Notes: generated by a model from the sequence alone, not told the origin. A stretch of DNA of 56,173 nucleotides from DATDAW01 sp036524675 (GCA_036524675.1 DATDBU010000184.1:1-56173); one strand, 5' to 3'; counted from the stretch's first letter, positions 42,017 through 51,083 are shown. Program-made: numbers and translations.

Positions 42017-43729
42017 ATGAACAAAAAGTGGTGGAAAGAAAGCATCGTTTATCAGATCTATCCGCGCAGCTTTTGCGACGGTAATCGCGATGGCATCGGC
42101 GATCTACGTGGAATCATCCAGAAACTCGACTACCTCGAAAATCTAGGTGTTAACGTGGTCTGGTTGTCCCCTGTCTATAAGTCGCCCAACGACGACAACG
42201 GCTACGACATCAGCGATTACCAGGATATCATGGAGGAGTTCGGCACTCTGCCGGACTGGGAGGAAATGCTCGCAGAGATGCATCGGCGCGGCATCAAGCT
42301 CCTTATGGACCTTGTGCCGAATCACACCTCTGACGAGCACCCCTGGTTTGTCGAGTCGCGAAAGTCCAGAGACAATCCGTATCGAGACTACTACATTTGG
42401 CGTCCCGGCAAGGAGGGCCGGGAGCCCAATAATTGGGAGTCTCTATTCGGCGGCTCGGCGTGGCAATGCGATACGGCGAGCGGTGAGTATTATTTGCACA
42501 TCTTTTCCAGGAAGCAGCCAGATCTTAATTGGGAAAACCCCAAGCTACGTGGGGAGATTTATAGGATGATGCACTGGTGGCTGAAGAAGGGCATCGATGG
42601 TTTCCGGCTGGACGCGATCAACCTGATCTCAAAGGCACCGGGACTGCCGAACGCGCCGGTTACCGTTGCGGCTAACCAGTTCCAGTTTCCTGGAAAATGT
42701 GTGTTTAATGGACCGCGGCTCATCGAGTTTCTCACGGAGATGAAGCGGGAAGTTCTCTCCAATTACGACATTTTTACGGTCGGCGAGACTGCACTGGTTA
42801 CCACTGAGCACGCGATTGATATCACCCACGAAGAGACTGGCCCGCTTAACATGTTGTTCCAATTTGAGCACATGGATCTCGACGTTGACCGCACAAGCAG
42901 CGCACCTAGGTGGAGCCGAAAACCCTTGGATCTTCTCGATCTGAAGCAGGTGATAACCCGTTGGCAGAAGGAACTCGATAGCAAGGGTTGGAACAGTTTC
43001 TTTCTGGCAAATCACGACGTGCCGCGTGCAGTCTCGCGCTTTGGCGATGACGGCCAGTATCGGGTCGAATCCGCCAAGATGCTGGCCACCTTCGTGCACA
43101 TGTTGCATGGCACCCCCTATGTCTATCAGGGCGAAGAGATCGGAATGACCAACGTCAAGTTCGACTCGATCGAAGACTATCGAGATATCGAGACGCTCAA
43201 CATGTACCGCGCCTTTGTGGAGGAACGCGGCCTTGATCCCAAGGTCGTCATGGGAATGATCCACGAAAAAAGCCGCGACAACGCCAGAACCCCGATGCAA
43301 TGGGACGCGAGCGAACACGCCGGTTTCACTACGGGCACGCCCTGGATGAAGCTCAATCCCAACTACGACGAGATCAATGTCAGGCAGGCCATGGCGGATC
43401 CTGAATCGATCTTTTACTACTATCAAAAACTTATCGGGCTGCGAAAAGAGAATCCCATCATCGTTTACGGGAAGTATGATCTGATTCTTGATACACACGA
43501 GGAGGTCTATGCCTTCACGCGAAGCTTGGGCGGCGAGCGATTGCTTGTCGTGCTGAATTTTACCAGGAACACACCCGTCGTCGCACTGCCCTCCGATGTC
43601 ACCTATTCCAATACGGAGGTGCTTATCAGCAACTACACGATTGATTCAGCCGAGGATATCCGCCTGTTGACCCTGCGGCCCTTTGAAGCGCGAGTTTACC
43701 GCATGCGGCCAGAGTCATCAGTGGGCTAA
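42017..43729 (+). CDS. GH13 alpha-glucosidase (subfamily 31 type), copy 1
   Basis: The 570-residue cytoplasmic enzyme has no signal peptide. It opens KKWWKESIVYQIYPRSFCDG as do oligo-1,6-glucosidases and related enzymes. The catalytic set is visible: LVPNHTSDEHPWF (region I), GFRLDAIN with nucleophile Asp199, TVGET with acid/base Glu257 and NHDVPR with Asp334. Residue 200, which follows the nucleophile and is known to steer linkage choice in this subfamily, is Ala, pointing to alpha-1,4 or sucrose-like substrates rather than isomaltose. The sucrose-isomerase motif RLDRD is absent. It is paired with a close duplicate at 43778. Confidence 0.93.
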   Translation: MNKKWWKESIVYQIYPRSFCDGNRDGIGDLRGIIQKLDYLENLGVNVVWLSPVYKSPNDDNGYDISDYQDIMEEFGTLPDWEEMLAEMHRRGIKLLMDLVPNHTSDEHPWFVESRKSRDNPYRDYYIWRPGKEGREPNNWESLFGGSAWQCDTASGEYYLHIFSRKQPDLNWENPKLRGEIYRMMHWWLKKGIDGFRLDAINLISKAPGLPNAPVTVAANQFQFPGKCVFNGPRLIEFLTEMKREVLSNYDIFTVGETALVTTEHAIDITHEETGPLNMLFQFEHMDLDVDRTSSAPRWSRKPLDLLDLKQVITRWQKELDSKGWNSFFLANHDVPRAVSRFGDDGQYRVESAKMLATFVHMLHGTPYVYQGEEIGMTNVKFDSIEDYRDIETLNMYRAFVEERGLDPKVVMGMIHEKSRDNARTPMQWDASEHAGFTTGTPWMKLNPNYDEINVRQAMADPESIFYYYQKLIGLRKENPIIVYGKYDLILDTHEEVYAFTRSLGGERLLVVLNFTRNTPVVALPSDVTYSNTEVLISNYTIDSAEDIRLLTLRPFEARVYRMRPESSVG

Positions 43730-43777
43730 TTCTTGGATGTTAGTGAAATGCTCAAGGAAAAATCAGCAACTACATAT

Positions 43778-45463
43778 ATGAAAAAGAAGTGGTGGAAAGA
43801 AAGTGTCGTTTATCAGATCTATCCGCGCAGCTTTTGCGACGGTAACGGCGACGGCATCGGCGATCTCCGCGGGATTATCCAGAAACTCGACTACCTCAAG
43901 GAACTCGGCGTAAACGTCATCTGGCTGTCCCCTGTCTATAAGTCGCCCAACGACGACAACGGCTACGACATCAGCGATTACCAGGATATCATGGAGGAGT
44001 TTGGTACCTTGGCCGACTGGGATGAACTGCTCGCAGAAATGCATCGGCGCGGCATGAAGCTGCTCATGGACCTCGTGGTCAACCACACTTCCGACGAGCA
44101 CCCCTGGTTTGTTGAATCCCGAAAGTCCAGGGACAATCCCTATCGCGACTACTACATCTGGCGTCCCGGCAAGGACGATCGCGAGCCCAACAACTGGGAA
44201 GCGTCATTTGGCGGCTCGGCGTGGCAATACGACGAAGCAACCGGCGAATACTATCTGCACCTTTTTTCCAAGAAGCAGCCGGATCTTAACTGGGAAAACC
44301 CCAAGGTTCGGGAGGAAATCTACGCCATGATGCACTGGTGGCTAAAGAAAGGGATCGATGGCTTCCGCATGGATGTCATTAACATGATCTCAAAAGTCCC
44401 AGGACTGCCGGATGCGCCCGTCACCACTGCCAGCCCCTACCAGTCTCCCGGTCAATACGTCTTCCATGGGCCGCGGCTGCTGGAGTTTCTCGAGGAAATG
44501 AAACAGAAGGTCCTCTCCCAATATGACATCTTCGCGGTCGGTGAGACGCCAATGGCAACCACTGAACATGCCGTCGATATCACTCATGAAGAGAGCGGAC
44601 ATCTCAACATGCTGTTCCAGTTTGAACATGTGGATCTCGACACCGAAGCCGGCTCTCCCAAATGGAACTTCAAACCGTTGGATCTCCTGGACCTCAAGCG
44701 GTCGATGACCCGTTGGCAGAAGGATCTGGAAGACAAGGGCTGGAACAGCCTTTACCTCTCCAACCACGATCAGCCGCGTGCGCTCTCGCGCTTTGGCGAT
44801 GACAGCCAGTACCGGGTCGAATCCGCCAAGATGCTGGCCACCTTCCTGCATATGCTGCAGGGAACGCCCTATATCTATCAGGGCGAAGAAATCGGGATGA
44901 CCAATGTCAAGTTTGAGTCCATCGACGACTATCGAGACATTGAGACCCTCAACATGTACCGCGCCTATGTGGAGGAACGAGGCCTTGATCCCAAGGCCGT
45001 CATGGCAATGATCCACGCCAAGAGCCGCGACAACGCCAGGACTCCGGTGCAATGGGATGGCAGCGATAACGCAGGCTTCACCAGCGGTACGCCGTGGATG
45101 AAGGTCAATCCCAATTACCAGGCGATCAACGCCAAGCAGGGCCTGGCCGATCCCGGTTCGATTTTCCATTATTACCAAAAACTGATCCGGCTGCGGAAAG
45201 AGAACCCCATCATCGTTTACGGTAAGTATGATTTGATTCTTGACGCGCACGAGGAAGTCTATGCCTTCACACGCACGTTGCGCGACGAGCGTTTGCTGGT
45301 CCTGTTGAACTTCACGAAGAACGCACCGGTCTTTGCACTTCCAACGGCACTTGGCTTTTCCGGCAACGAACTGCTGGTCAGCAACTATCCCGTTGATTCG
45401 GCCGAGGATATCCGCTTGATAACTTTGAGGCCCTTCGAGGCACGAGTTTACCGGCTACGGTGA
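43778..45463 (+). CDS. GH13 alpha-glucosidase (subfamily 31 type), copy 2
   Basis: I choose ATG 43778 because KKKWWKESVVYQIYPRSF then aligns with copy 1; in-frame starts at 43733 (TTG) and 43748 exist. The 561 residues carry GFRMDVIN (Asp199, Val200), AVGET and NHDQPR at the catalytic sites. Val at position 200 is the residue found in oligo-1,6-glucosidases, so this copy may prefer alpha-1,6 links, unlike copy 1 (Ala200). The two genes are 45-60 bp apart and share a 76-bp identical DNA stretch (42165-42240 and 43926-44001), indicating a recent duplication or gene conversion. It is cytoplasmic. Confidence 0.93.
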   Translation: MKKKWWKESVVYQIYPRSFCDGNGDGIGDLRGIIQKLDYLKELGVNVIWLSPVYKSPNDDNGYDISDYQDIMEEFGTLADWDELLAEMHRRGMKLLMDLVVNHTSDEHPWFVESRKSRDNPYRDYYIWRPGKDDREPNNWEASFGGSAWQYDEATGEYYLHLFSKKQPDLNWENPKVREEIYAMMHWWLKKGIDGFRMDVINMISKVPGLPDAPVTTASPYQSPGQYVFHGPRLLEFLEEMKQKVLSQYDIFAVGETPMATTEHAVDITHEESGHLNMLFQFEHVDLDTEAGSPKWNFKPLDLLDLKRSMTRWQKDLEDKGWNSLYLSNHDQPRALSRFGDDSQYRVESAKMLATFLHMLQGTPYIYQGEEIGMTNVKFESIDDYRDIETLNMYRAYVEERGLDPKAVMAMIHAKSRDNARTPVQWDGSDNAGFTSGTPWMKVNPNYQAINAKQGLADPGSIFHYYQKLIRLRKENPIIVYGKYDLILDAHEEVYAFTRTLRDERLLVLLNFTKNAPVFALPTALGFSGNELLVSNYPVDSAEDIRLITLRPFEARVYRLR

Positions 45464-45500
45464 ATCGAGCGTCAAAACCGACGTCATTAAGCAGCAAGCA

Positions 45501-47021
45501 ATGTTCAAACATATCGAAAATCCTACACGTCCGCAGTTCCACTTTAGTCCGCCAGCAAATTGGATGAACGACCCGAACGGGATGGTGTTTTACAAAGGAG
45601 AGTATCATCTCTTCTATCAATACCATCCCGGCGGTTACCCCGCGGGTAGCCAATACACGGACAGCCTTCTTTGGGGGCCTATGCACTGGGGACACGCGGT
45701 CAGTCGCGACCTCGTGCACTGGGAACATCTGCCTGTCGCGCTTTACCCAGACGGCAGTCCCGAGGATACCCCGGTCCGCGGCATGATCTTCTCGGGGAGC
45801 GCCGTCATCGACTGGAAAAACACCAGTGGCTTTCGCACCGGAGACGAGGACGTGATGGTTGCAATGTTCACGCTGGCAGACACTCCCGATGCCAGGAACC
45901 AGCGCCAGGGTATCGCCTACAGCAACGACCGCGGCAGAACCTGGACCAAATACGCGGGCAATCCGGTGATCGCCAACCAGGGCGTACCGGATTTTCGCGA
46001 CCCAAAAGTCTTCTGGCACGAGGACACGCAGCGTTGGGTCATGGTCATCACTGCCGACAAACGCGTCGAATTTTACGCTTCCTCAGACCTGAAAAACTGG
46101 ACGCTCACAGGCGAGTTCGGCCCCGAGGGTGCGCCTGGGTTTCCCTGGGAATGCCCCGATCTGTTCGAGTTACCGGTGGATGGAGATCTCGGCCGCCGGA
46201 AATGGGTCCTGACGGTTTGCATCCAAAACAGCGCCCTCCATGGCGGGTCGGCCATTCAGTACTTCATCGGCCACTTCGATGGCAGCCGATTCCACAACGA
46301 TAATCCACCTGACCGGATACAGTGGCTGGATTACGGCCGGGACAATTACGCTGGCGTTACCTGGTCCGATCACCCGGACAACGACCGGCAGCGGCTCTTC
46401 ATCGGCTGGATGAGCAACCTCGACTACGCCTCGACCATTCCGGCACAGACCGCCCGCGGCGCCATGACCCTGCCCCGCACCCTGATGCTGAAAACCCTTC
46501 CCGACGGCATCATCACTCTTGCCTCCGAACCGCTCCCGGCGCTCGCCAGCCTGCGCCACGAACCGGGCCTGCTCCATCTGGAAAACAAAAAGGTATTACG
46601 TAGTCGCGCGCTTCCCGCAGGCGAGAAGCTGGAAATCGTCGCAGAGTTTTTGGTCGATGAGAGCACGACGGCAACGGAGTTCGGTTTCAAGCTGCGTCAG
46701 GCCGAAGGGTACGAAACGCTCATCGGGTACACGCCGGGCACGCGAAATCTGTTCGTGGATCGCAACCGCTCGGGGAGTTTCGCCTTCAAAAACGACCAGG
46801 GACGCCACGCCGCGCCGATGGAACCTGTCAACGGAGTCATCCGCATCCACATCTTCCTGGACCGAACTTCTGTGGAGGTATTTGGCAACAGTGGTCAAAG
46901 GGTGCTGACAGACTTGGTCTTCCCGTCCGTCGATGCCACCGGTGCCGAGCTTTACTCCTCGGCCGGCAGCGTCATGCTGCGCGCTCTAACGATCTACGAG
47001 TTAAATAGTATTTACTCATAA
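45501..47021 (+). CDS. GH32 beta-fructosidase (sucrose hydrolase/levanase family)
   Basis: The 506 residues have the GH32 five-blade propeller with the three catalytic motifs: WMNDPNG (nucleophile Asp24), FRDPKV (transition-state Asp) and WECPDLF (acid/base Glu). A C-terminal beta-sandwich follows, including IRIHIFLDRTSVEVFGNSGQ. No signal peptide is visible, so it acts in the cytoplasm on imported sucrose or short fructosides. It starts 37 bp after the second alpha-glucosidase and closes the operon. Presence of both GH13 and GH32 enzymes makes sucrose or a sucrose-containing oligosaccharide the best guess for the transported sugar. Confidence 0.94.
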   Translation: MFKHIENPTRPQFHFSPPANWMNDPNGMVFYKGEYHLFYQYHPGGYPAGSQYTDSLLWGPMHWGHAVSRDLVHWEHLPVALYPDGSPEDTPVRGMIFSGSAVIDWKNTSGFRTGDEDVMVAMFTLADTPDARNQRQGIAYSNDRGRTWTKYAGNPVIANQGVPDFRDPKVFWHEDTQRWVMVITADKRVEFYASSDLKNWTLTGEFGPEGAPGFPWECPDLFELPVDGDLGRRKWVLTVCIQNSALHGGSAIQYFIGHFDGSRFHNDNPPDRIQWLDYGRDNYAGVTWSDHPDNDRQRLFIGWMSNLDYASTIPAQTARGAMTLPRTLMLKTLPDGIITLASEPLPALASLRHEPGLLHLENKKVLRSRALPAGEKLEIVAEFLVDESTTATEFGFKLRQAEGYETLIGYTPGTRNLFVDRNRSGSFAFKNDQGRHAAPMEPVNGVIRIHIFLDRTSVEVFGNSGQRVLTDLVFPSVDATGAELYSSAGSVMLRALTIYELNSIYS

Positions 47022-47044
47022 TCCCAAAAGCAAGAATTGAAATT

Positions 47045-47152
47045 AACCGCAAAGAACGTAACTATCACAAGGACAAGCACCTGCGGACTGAACACGCATC
47101 ATAGCTTCGAATCATAACTCTTTCTCTCTGTGTTCTTGCGTTCTTTGTGGTT
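47045..47152. repeat. Imperfect inverted repeat of the AACCGCAAAGAACG type
   Basis: AACCGCAAAGAACG at 47045-47058 and CGTTCTTTGTGGTT at 47139-47152 match as inverted copies in 13 of 14 positions, separated by 80 bp. The right arm is preceded by the related text CTCTGTGTTCTTG. It lies just after the GH32 stop. Similar wording recurs at 53260-53276 and 53279-53421. Confidence 0.6.
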
Positions 47153-47177
47153 ATTTGAATCACCGTTTTCAGGATAA

Positions 47178-47309
47178 TTCATATTGAAAACCGGACAGCA
47201 AGCCTATGAAAAGCTCTTCAAAGAACGCACGCGGCATAACCTTCACCGCAAAACGCGCAAGCTCGGCATCGAAGTGACTTTCATGGCTCCCACGGCATTA
47301 GTTTCTTAG
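47178..47309 (+). pseudogene. Short basic fragment, possibly a transposase C-terminal tail
   Basis: A frame from 47178 to TAG 47307-47309 encodes KTGQQAYEKLFKERTRHNLH followed by RKTRKLGIEVTF. It is dense in Arg/Lys helices ending in a LG-x-x-x-V pattern. This resembles the very last residues of several IS transposases, but no catalytic part or terminal inverted repeat is present. It may be a scar of an old insertion, or unrelated. I am not sure. Confidence 0.25.
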
Positions 47310-47597
47310 AGGATCTTCCTCTGGAGCCGAATAGGATCATGACAAAGATTGTAACAACCCAGAGCGTGCGCGGCGCGCCATGATCAGACCTACTCAACAG
47401 ACAAGACTCTTCCCAATACGGTTCATGCGTGAGACCCACGCCACTTTTTCGAACGACCGACAAAACTCATAGGCAGAACGACGTGGCTCGTGCCCTCTTG
47501 CGTTTTTACAATACCGTTGCCAACGTTTCTGAGGCTGTCTCTATCCGTAGGCGAGGCGTTGAGAAACACGCTTCCCGCACTGTCGAGTCGCTGCGTA
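47310..47597. other. Gap without a gene
   Basis: No coding frame with recognisable features, repeat or RNA gene is seen in these 288 bp between the transposase-like fragment and the EF-hand gene. Confidence 0.4.
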
Positions 47598-48095
47598 CTA
47601 TCCGTTAACACGGGGAAGATCAGCCATGGCGATGAAGCCTTTGCCACCCTTGTCGAGTTGCTTGAATTTAGCCTTCATCTCCTCAATGGCTCGCTTGTTC
47701 CGCAACACGTCTTTGAAAGTGATGTAGCCGCGCCCTTCGACATCCATCACAGCCCACTCGGCTTCCTCATTCTTGGCCTCCGGGCATCCGGCAATGGCTG
47801 CCATATATTCCGCCTTGGTCAACTTGCCGTTTTCAGCCTTCTTGCACCCGTTAAATAAGCTATAGAGCGCCGTCAATACAAACTCTCGTTCCGTGACCTT
47901 GCCGTCCTTGTTCCAGTCGGCTGTCGCGAATAACGCTTTCTGTGTCTCAGCACTTGCGCCAGCCTGGACGACGAGCGGCGTCATAGAGGACCCCAGCAAC
48001 AGGGCCAAGGTGATTTTGGTTGTTGTCGCTTTCAGCGATTTGATCGTGGGAATCCGGCGGCAGGCGACATTGTTTTGGCCATTTTTTGTAGTCAT
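47598..48095 (-). CDS. Secreted EF-hand domain protein
   Basis: The 165-residue protein has a basic N-terminus and one hydrophobic segment (ITLALLLGSSMTPLVVQAGA), a Sec signal probably cut after QAGA. EF-hand loops follow: a canonical DWNKDGKVTEREF (D-x-N-x-DG-x-V...E), a weaker ENGKLTKAEY, and degenerate DVEGRGYITFKD and DKGGKGFIAMADL. It probably binds Ca2+ in the periplasm or outside; the role is unknown. A 419-bp gap separates it from the divergent regulator at 48515. That gap contains a 130-codon minus frame (48145-48537) that I do not accept as a gene. Confidence 0.82.
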   Translation of the reverse strand: MTTKNGQNNVACRRIPTIKSLKATTTKITLALLLGSSMTPLVVQAGASAETQKALFATADWNKDGKVTEREFVLTALYSLFNGCKKAENGKLTKAEYMAAIAGCPEAKNEEAEWAVMDVEGRGYITFKDVLRNKRAIEEMKAKFKQLDKGGKGFIAMADLPRVNG

Positions 48096-48514
48096 AGGTG
48101 GGAAGCGGTTACGCCTCGACGTTTATCGCATCGCAGAAAACTTGTCAACAACGCTTACTGACATAAATGAAGAACAAATTGACAGGTTCGTTCCATTTCT
48201 CAGACCGTCCTGCAAACTCCCTGTAACTTAACGCCGTTAGGGACTCACTCCCATCGTCGCATTTTAGATACGTTTGCCCTCCCGGAGAGCTGGCTTCGTC
48301 TTGCTGGAAACAGACATCTGCCGCATCAAGTCGCTCTGATCGTAGGAAGTCCACCAGCCTGCGAGATAGGCGATGACAGGAAGAGCAGTCCTGATTCGAC
48401 ACAACGGCGAGCTCTGGACAACCAGTCGGCGGCGTCATGGACCGACCGGACGGCAAAACAAGGCTGACAAATTGACGGGGATGAATTGATCTGGTATGAG
48501 AACCTGTAAACAAT

Positions 48515-49708
48515 ATGCTTCCACCCTCGATTAACAAACGCGAGGAGATTACCCGTCAACTACGGGACGAATTGCTCCATGGGCGCTATGGTGATGAGGG
48601 CCGTTTGCCAAGCGAGGCCCAACTCGTGCGGCGATTTTCGGTCTCCAGACCAACGGTGGCGCGGGCCTTGTTGTCGCTGGTTGAAGAAGGGCTTGTGGAA
48701 CGACGCGCGGGCTCAGGCACCTTCGCAAAACCGTCCAGCGGCAAGACTGGACGTGTTGCAGTCGGGACTCGTGTGCTCGCCCTGCTGATTCCCGATCTTG
48801 GGAATACGGAGATTTTTCAACTCATCTGCGCGGAAATTGCCAGTCTGGCGAGAGTGCACGATTACAGTCTGGTCTGGGGCGGCTCTGGTGAGCCGAAGCT
48901 CGACACGGACCCATGTCTGCAGCATGCGGAACAACTCTGCCGCCAATTTATTGAGCGCCGTGTGAGTGGCGTTTTTTTTGCTCCCTATGAGTTGGTGCCG
49001 GACAAAGAAGAAACCAACCGTCGGCTGACGGTTATGTTGCGGGAAGCAGGCATCCCCGTCGTCCTTCTTGACCGGGATTTGTGTCCTTTCCCCTTCCGCA
49101 GCGACTTCGACGTCGTCGGAGTCGACAATGTGGGGGGCGGCTACTTGCTCGCTGAACACTTGCTCAAACTCGGCTGCCGCCGCCTGCATTTTGTCGCCCG
49201 GCCTCTCTCAGCGCCTACCGTGGATGGGCGCATCGCGGGTGTGCGTGACGCTCTCGCCCGGTCGGGTGTTGCTCCAGACCCGGGCTGGGTTCATATCGGC
49301 ACGCTGGATGACCAATCCTTTGTCAGCGAACTCATTGCGGCGCCGCTACCCGACGCATTTATCTGTGCAAACGACCACACGGCCGCCCTCCTCCTCCGTA
49401 CACTGAAACAAAATAACGTCCGTGTGCCTGAAGATGTCCGCGTTGTCGGATTCGACGATGTGAAATTCGCTACGCTCGTCTCGCCGGCGCTTACAACCCT
49501 CCAGCAACCGTGCCGTGAGATTGCCATCAGCGCTTTTCGTATCATAGTCAACCGCCTCGCCGATCCAACACTACCACCCTGCCACGTGACGCTAGCTCCA
49601 CGGCTAATTGTTCGTGATTCGTGCGGCGCTTACCAGGCCGATGATGTGAAATCCTCAGTCCGGCGAACTGCTGGCGCGGCACCGCGCATCTACAGCACCT
49701 CGAACTAA
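48515..49708 (+). CDS. GntR-type HTH fused to LacI-type sugar sensor, transcriptional regulator
   Basis: The 397 residues combine a GntR winged helix (about 5-72: REEITRQLRDELLHGRYGDE, LPSEAQLVRRFSVSRPTVAR, GLVERRAGSGTFAKP) with a LacI/GalR-like effector domain (about 85-375: LALLIPDLGNTEIFQLICAE, GVFFAPYEL, VVLLDRD, VGVDNVGGGYLLAEHLLKL, FICANDHTAALLLRTL, VVGFDDVKFATLV). The order is as in AraR-type regulators. It is likely a repressor responding to a sugar. Targets are unknown: nearest candidates are itself, the EF-hand gene and the GH32/GH13 operon upstream. No palindromic operator stands out in its 5' region. Confidence 0.9.
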   Translation: MLPPSINKREEITRQLRDELLHGRYGDEGRLPSEAQLVRRFSVSRPTVARALLSLVEEGLVERRAGSGTFAKPSSGKTGRVAVGTRVLALLIPDLGNTEIFQLICAEIASLARVHDYSLVWGGSGEPKLDTDPCLQHAEQLCRQFIERRVSGVFFAPYELVPDKEETNRRLTVMLREAGIPVVLLDRDLCPFPFRSDFDVVGVDNVGGGYLLAEHLLKLGCRRLHFVARPLSAPTVDGRIAGVRDALARSGVAPDPGWVHIGTLDDQSFVSELIAAPLPDAFICANDHTAALLLRTLKQNNVRVPEDVRVVGFDDVKFATLVSPALTTLQQPCREIAISAFRIIVNRLADPTLPPCHVTLAPRLIVRDSCGAYQADDVKSSVRRTAGAAPRIYSTSN

Positions 49709-50039
49709 AAGACCAAACGCGCCCCGTTCTGGAGTATCCCGCACTGCGACAGAACTCTTCGGCCCTGGTTGAGGGCAAACGGTTTTTTATCGACCGTGTT
49801 GGCTTCCGGCATGCCACCAAATGAACCGCTTCGAATCGCTGTCTTCGGTGGTCGCGCCGCGGATTTTTTGAAGCGATTGCGTAGCTGAACTCGGGACAAA
49901 CGTCACACGCTCCGTCGCCGGAAGACATAATCTCAGTTACAGCCAGTCCGTCATTTGCCACAAGAGAAGATCTAACTCTCGATTGCGAGACTGGAAATCA
50001 TGCCCTCCTGGCGAACTTCAAGTCGAGGGCCGGCAGAAC
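49709..50039. other. Gap with a short coding-like tail, not identified
   Basis: Right after the regulator, a plus-strand frame reads RPVLEYPALRQNSSALVEGK then RFFIDRVGFRHATK and stops near 49821. It looks protein-like but has no start and no family that I know. It may be the end of a deleted gene. Nothing else is recognised. Confidence 0.2.
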
Positions 50040-50279
50040 TCAGTACGTGTACTGGGTATACGGATACGGCACAGGAGGGATATAGTTGTCGGGAACATTT
50101 GAGCTGGTCTTGCCTACGAGACCATTCAGCATGAAATCCGCTCGCGCCACTCGGCCACCTGTCGTCGCAGGATGCTCCGCAGTGATCGGTGCACAACTTG
50201 TATAGGCAAAAATACCAGCCATCACTGCCGATACCAGACTCAACGTCCAGGAGTCGAATTTTCTTGTTGACTTTCTCAC
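50040..50279 (-). CDS. Small putative lipoprotein
   Basis: A 79-codon frame starts at GTG 50277-50279. It has a basic start (RKSTRKFDSW), a hydrophobic stretch (TLSLVSAVMAGIFAYTSC) and a lipobox-like end (YTSC) that would give a lipidated Cys at residue 29. The tail is rich in Pro and Tyr (PPVPYPYTQYTY). I do not recognise the family. The GTG start lacks a strong ribosome-binding site, so the gene is only probable. If real, it is anchored in the envelope. Confidence 0.5.
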   Translation of the reverse strand: MRKSTRKFDSWTLSLVSAVMAGIFAYTSCAPITAEHPATTGGRVARADFMLNGLVGKTSSNVPDNYIPPVPYPYTQYTY

Positions 50280-51008
50280 ATTCTGATCTTGTTAAATTTT
50301 TGTGTTGGCTGGAGCCAAGCCCAACAGGTTTGTGCCCCTCTGTGCCCCTAGTGCAAGCTCGCCCCGCCTCTTCCAAGAACGAACAATTTAACTCTAGGCT
50401 GCAACAAGCGTCCTGCAAGCGATTTCGTTGCAAGATGGTTGCAAGGATCGCCGGCGTGGTTGCTTGCGTTGGACACCCAGCCAGGTGTGGTGGCTTGCTT
50501 TTTATTGCAAAGCCCTCACCACGGAATCAAAGAATCATCAGGGCCTACATTTTTATTCGCTCACTTTGTCGATGTGATTGCTGCATCTGATTTTTCCCCT
50601 GCAGTTGTCACCTCCATCGACTGACAGAAGAGCCTCCGTTTGCGTCCGAAAAACGGGATCATTGGGCTTCGCCCCTAGTGAACACCAGATCACCGCCCCT
50701 AGTGAACTGGCGGTCACTAGCCCTGGTGAACCACAGATCACTCCCCTAGTGATCCCCAGTTCACCTAAAGAGAATAAGAAGAAGAGAATAAAGGAGTGAA
50801 AACGGTACGTGACTCGGACGGCACGCGCGCGAAAACACGGCAAACGACGGCTTTGACCACGGAAAACGGTTTCTTCGTCCGAGGCATATTGGTGGAATCC
50901 ACCAAAAAACCTGCCAAATTCAAGGCAAATTTTACGAACCCGGAAAACGGGCTTCATTCGTAAGTTGTTCAACCACGGAACTTAACTGCCTAAAACCCAT
51001 CAACAAAA
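50280..51008. other. 729-bp region without a clear gene, with short repeats
   Basis: No gene is accepted. The stretch contains a four-unit 24-bp repeat array (50671-50766, listed separately) and several scattered copies of GAAAACGG (near 50652, 50798, 50861, 50942). It also has a 7-bp stem hairpin TTGGTGG/CCACCAA at 50889-50905 and a TGCAA-rich segment near 50400-50460. A 73-codon plus frame (50578-50799) translates the repeats as PSE-x-QIT-like 8-residue units and ends in KENKKKRIKE. It could be the tail of a decayed gene. Confidence 0.35.
50671..50766. repeat. Four tandem 24-bp repeats, each an imperfect palindrome
   Basis: Units at 50671-50694, 50695-50718, 50719-50742 and 50743-50766 share the pattern CCCTAGTGAAC near the start and GATCAC or GTTCAC near the end. 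Each unit therefore carries two inverted half-sites (GTGAWC...GWTCAC). Spacing is exactly 24 bp. It could be an iteron-like protein-binding array or the coding trace of an 8-residue protein repeat. Confidence 0.65.
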
Positions 51009-51083
51009 TGGCTCCTGAGGTAGGATTCGAACCTACGACCAATCGGTTAACAGCCGATCGCTCTACCACTGAGCTACTCAGGA
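51009..51083 (-). tRNA. tRNA-Asn (GTT)
   Basis: Read on the minus strand, the gene starts TCCTGAGTAGCTCAGTGGTA and ends CTCAGGAGCCA. The 7-bp acceptor stem TCCTGAG/CTCAGGA, discriminator G and encoded CCA are all present. The D arm (GAGTAGCTCAGTGGTAGAGC), T arm with GGTTCGAATCC and an anticodon loop CTGTTAA with anticodon GTT give asparagine. All stems pair well. Confidence 0.97.

Noticed and set aside
48145..48537. 130-codon minus frame between the EF-hand gene and the GntR/LacI regulator, with a CSSCHR motif
   Set aside because: The single C-x2-C-H motif could suggest a cytochrome, but there is no signal peptide or axial Met context, and it covers the regulator's promoter and start codon.
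50671..50766. CRISPR array
   Set aside because: The units are directly abutting with no unique spacers of usual length, only four copies occur, and no cas gene is nearby.
50189..50972. Possible genes on either strand across the 24-bp repeats
   Set aside because: The frames are short, disagree with one another and have no recognised domains; the repeat pattern alone can keep several frames open.
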